The notes beneath the pieces were generated by a model that was not told the DNA's origin, did no database searches, and saw only the letters and a list, made by a program, of their open reading frames with translations. Below are positions 5,816 through 5,894 of a stretch of 5,894 nucleotides of DNA, piece by piece; the first letter of the stretch is position 1, and each line of letters begins with the position of its first letter. This DNA is from Dysgonamonadaceae bacterium (lineage in GTDB: Bacteria; Bacteroidota; Bacteroidia; Bacteroidales; Azobacteroidaceae), in contig JAISKG010000281.1 in NCBI GenBank assembly GCA_031261015.1, forward strand, positions 1 through 5,894. Direction: 5' to 3'. The position numbers were made by a program, and so were the translations under genes.

Positions 5816-5894
5816 GGGTTCGTTATTTAAAATCGTCATTGCACGATACAACTGTTCGGCAAAAACCAGACGAACCAATTGGTGAGAAAACGTC
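5801..5894 (-). CDS. rlmH: 23S rRNA pseudouridine(1915)-N3-methyltransferase RlmH, C-terminal part (partial)
   Basis: The minus strand reads 30 residues, beginning [20 protein letters not shown] and ending [10 protein letters not shown], then TGA (complement of 5801-5803). This matches the conserved RlmH C-terminus, which in E. coli ends [20 protein letters not shown] and then a TNHPYHRE-type tail. RlmH is an AdoMet-dependent SPOUT methyltransferase that modifies pseudouridine 1915 in helix 69 of 23S rRNA on assembled 70S ribosomes. The 5' part of the gene lies beyond the window edge. It converges on the S4-protein gene with a 12-base gap, so both must terminate within each other's 3' region or the tiny gap. 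Confidence 0.92.
   Translation of the reverse strand, partial: TFSHQLVRLVFAEQLYRAMTILNNEPYHHE

Overview
The window is a compact stretch of housekeeping chromosome from a member of the Bacteroidota, most likely order Bacteroidales. Three things point there. The primary sigma factor is the short form (about 286 residues, no region 1.1) that begins [15 protein letters not shown]. The promoters carry the Bacteroidota -7 element TAnnTTTG. The start codons lack Shine-Dalgarno sequences and follow A-rich leaders instead. No mobile element, tRNA, rRNA or CRISPR array is visible, and no gene-free stretch exceeds 300 bases; the longest is the 228-base gap at 3168-3395.

Layout. Cytidylate kinase (cmk, +) runs convergently into the primary sigma factor gene (rpoD, -), and their ends overlap by 9 bases. 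Upstream of rpoD on the same strand is a DegP/DegQ-type periplasmic protease gene (htrA, -). The short htrA-rpoD gap holds one long hairpin placed between the -33 and -7 elements of the rpoD promoter. A divergent AT-rich gap separates htrA from dipeptidase E (pepE, +). After pepE comes a tight + strand operon: rplY (5S rRNA-binding protein L25/CTC), pth (peptidyl-tRNA hydrolase) and an Hsp15-like S4 RNA-binding protein. The junctions are TGATG (1-base overlap) and TAA|ATG (0-base gap). The window ends inside rlmH (-), converging on the operon.

The operon has a common theme: ribosome assembly (L25 on 5S rRNA), recycling of stalled peptidyl-tRNA (Pth) and, by homology, rescue of stalled or dissociated 50S subunits (Hsp15-like). 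The neighbouring rlmH modifies helix 69 of 23S rRNA.

The coding content is ordinary, and I found no new multi-gene system. The most interesting signals are RNA-level. (1) The rplY 5' UTR can form a bulge-free 19-position helix whose middle reproduces five consecutive non-canonical pairs of 5S rRNA loop E (GAUGG opposite GAGUA), the site that L25 binds. This suggests autoregulation by 5S mimicry. (2) A perfect 14-bp inverted repeat with a 4-base loop and a following T5 run lies inside the pth coding sequence, with a second near-perfect palindrome directly after it. (3) A terminator-like hairpin is interleaved with the rpoD promoter, which shares an identical 12-mer, ACTACCTTTGCA, with the rplY promoter.
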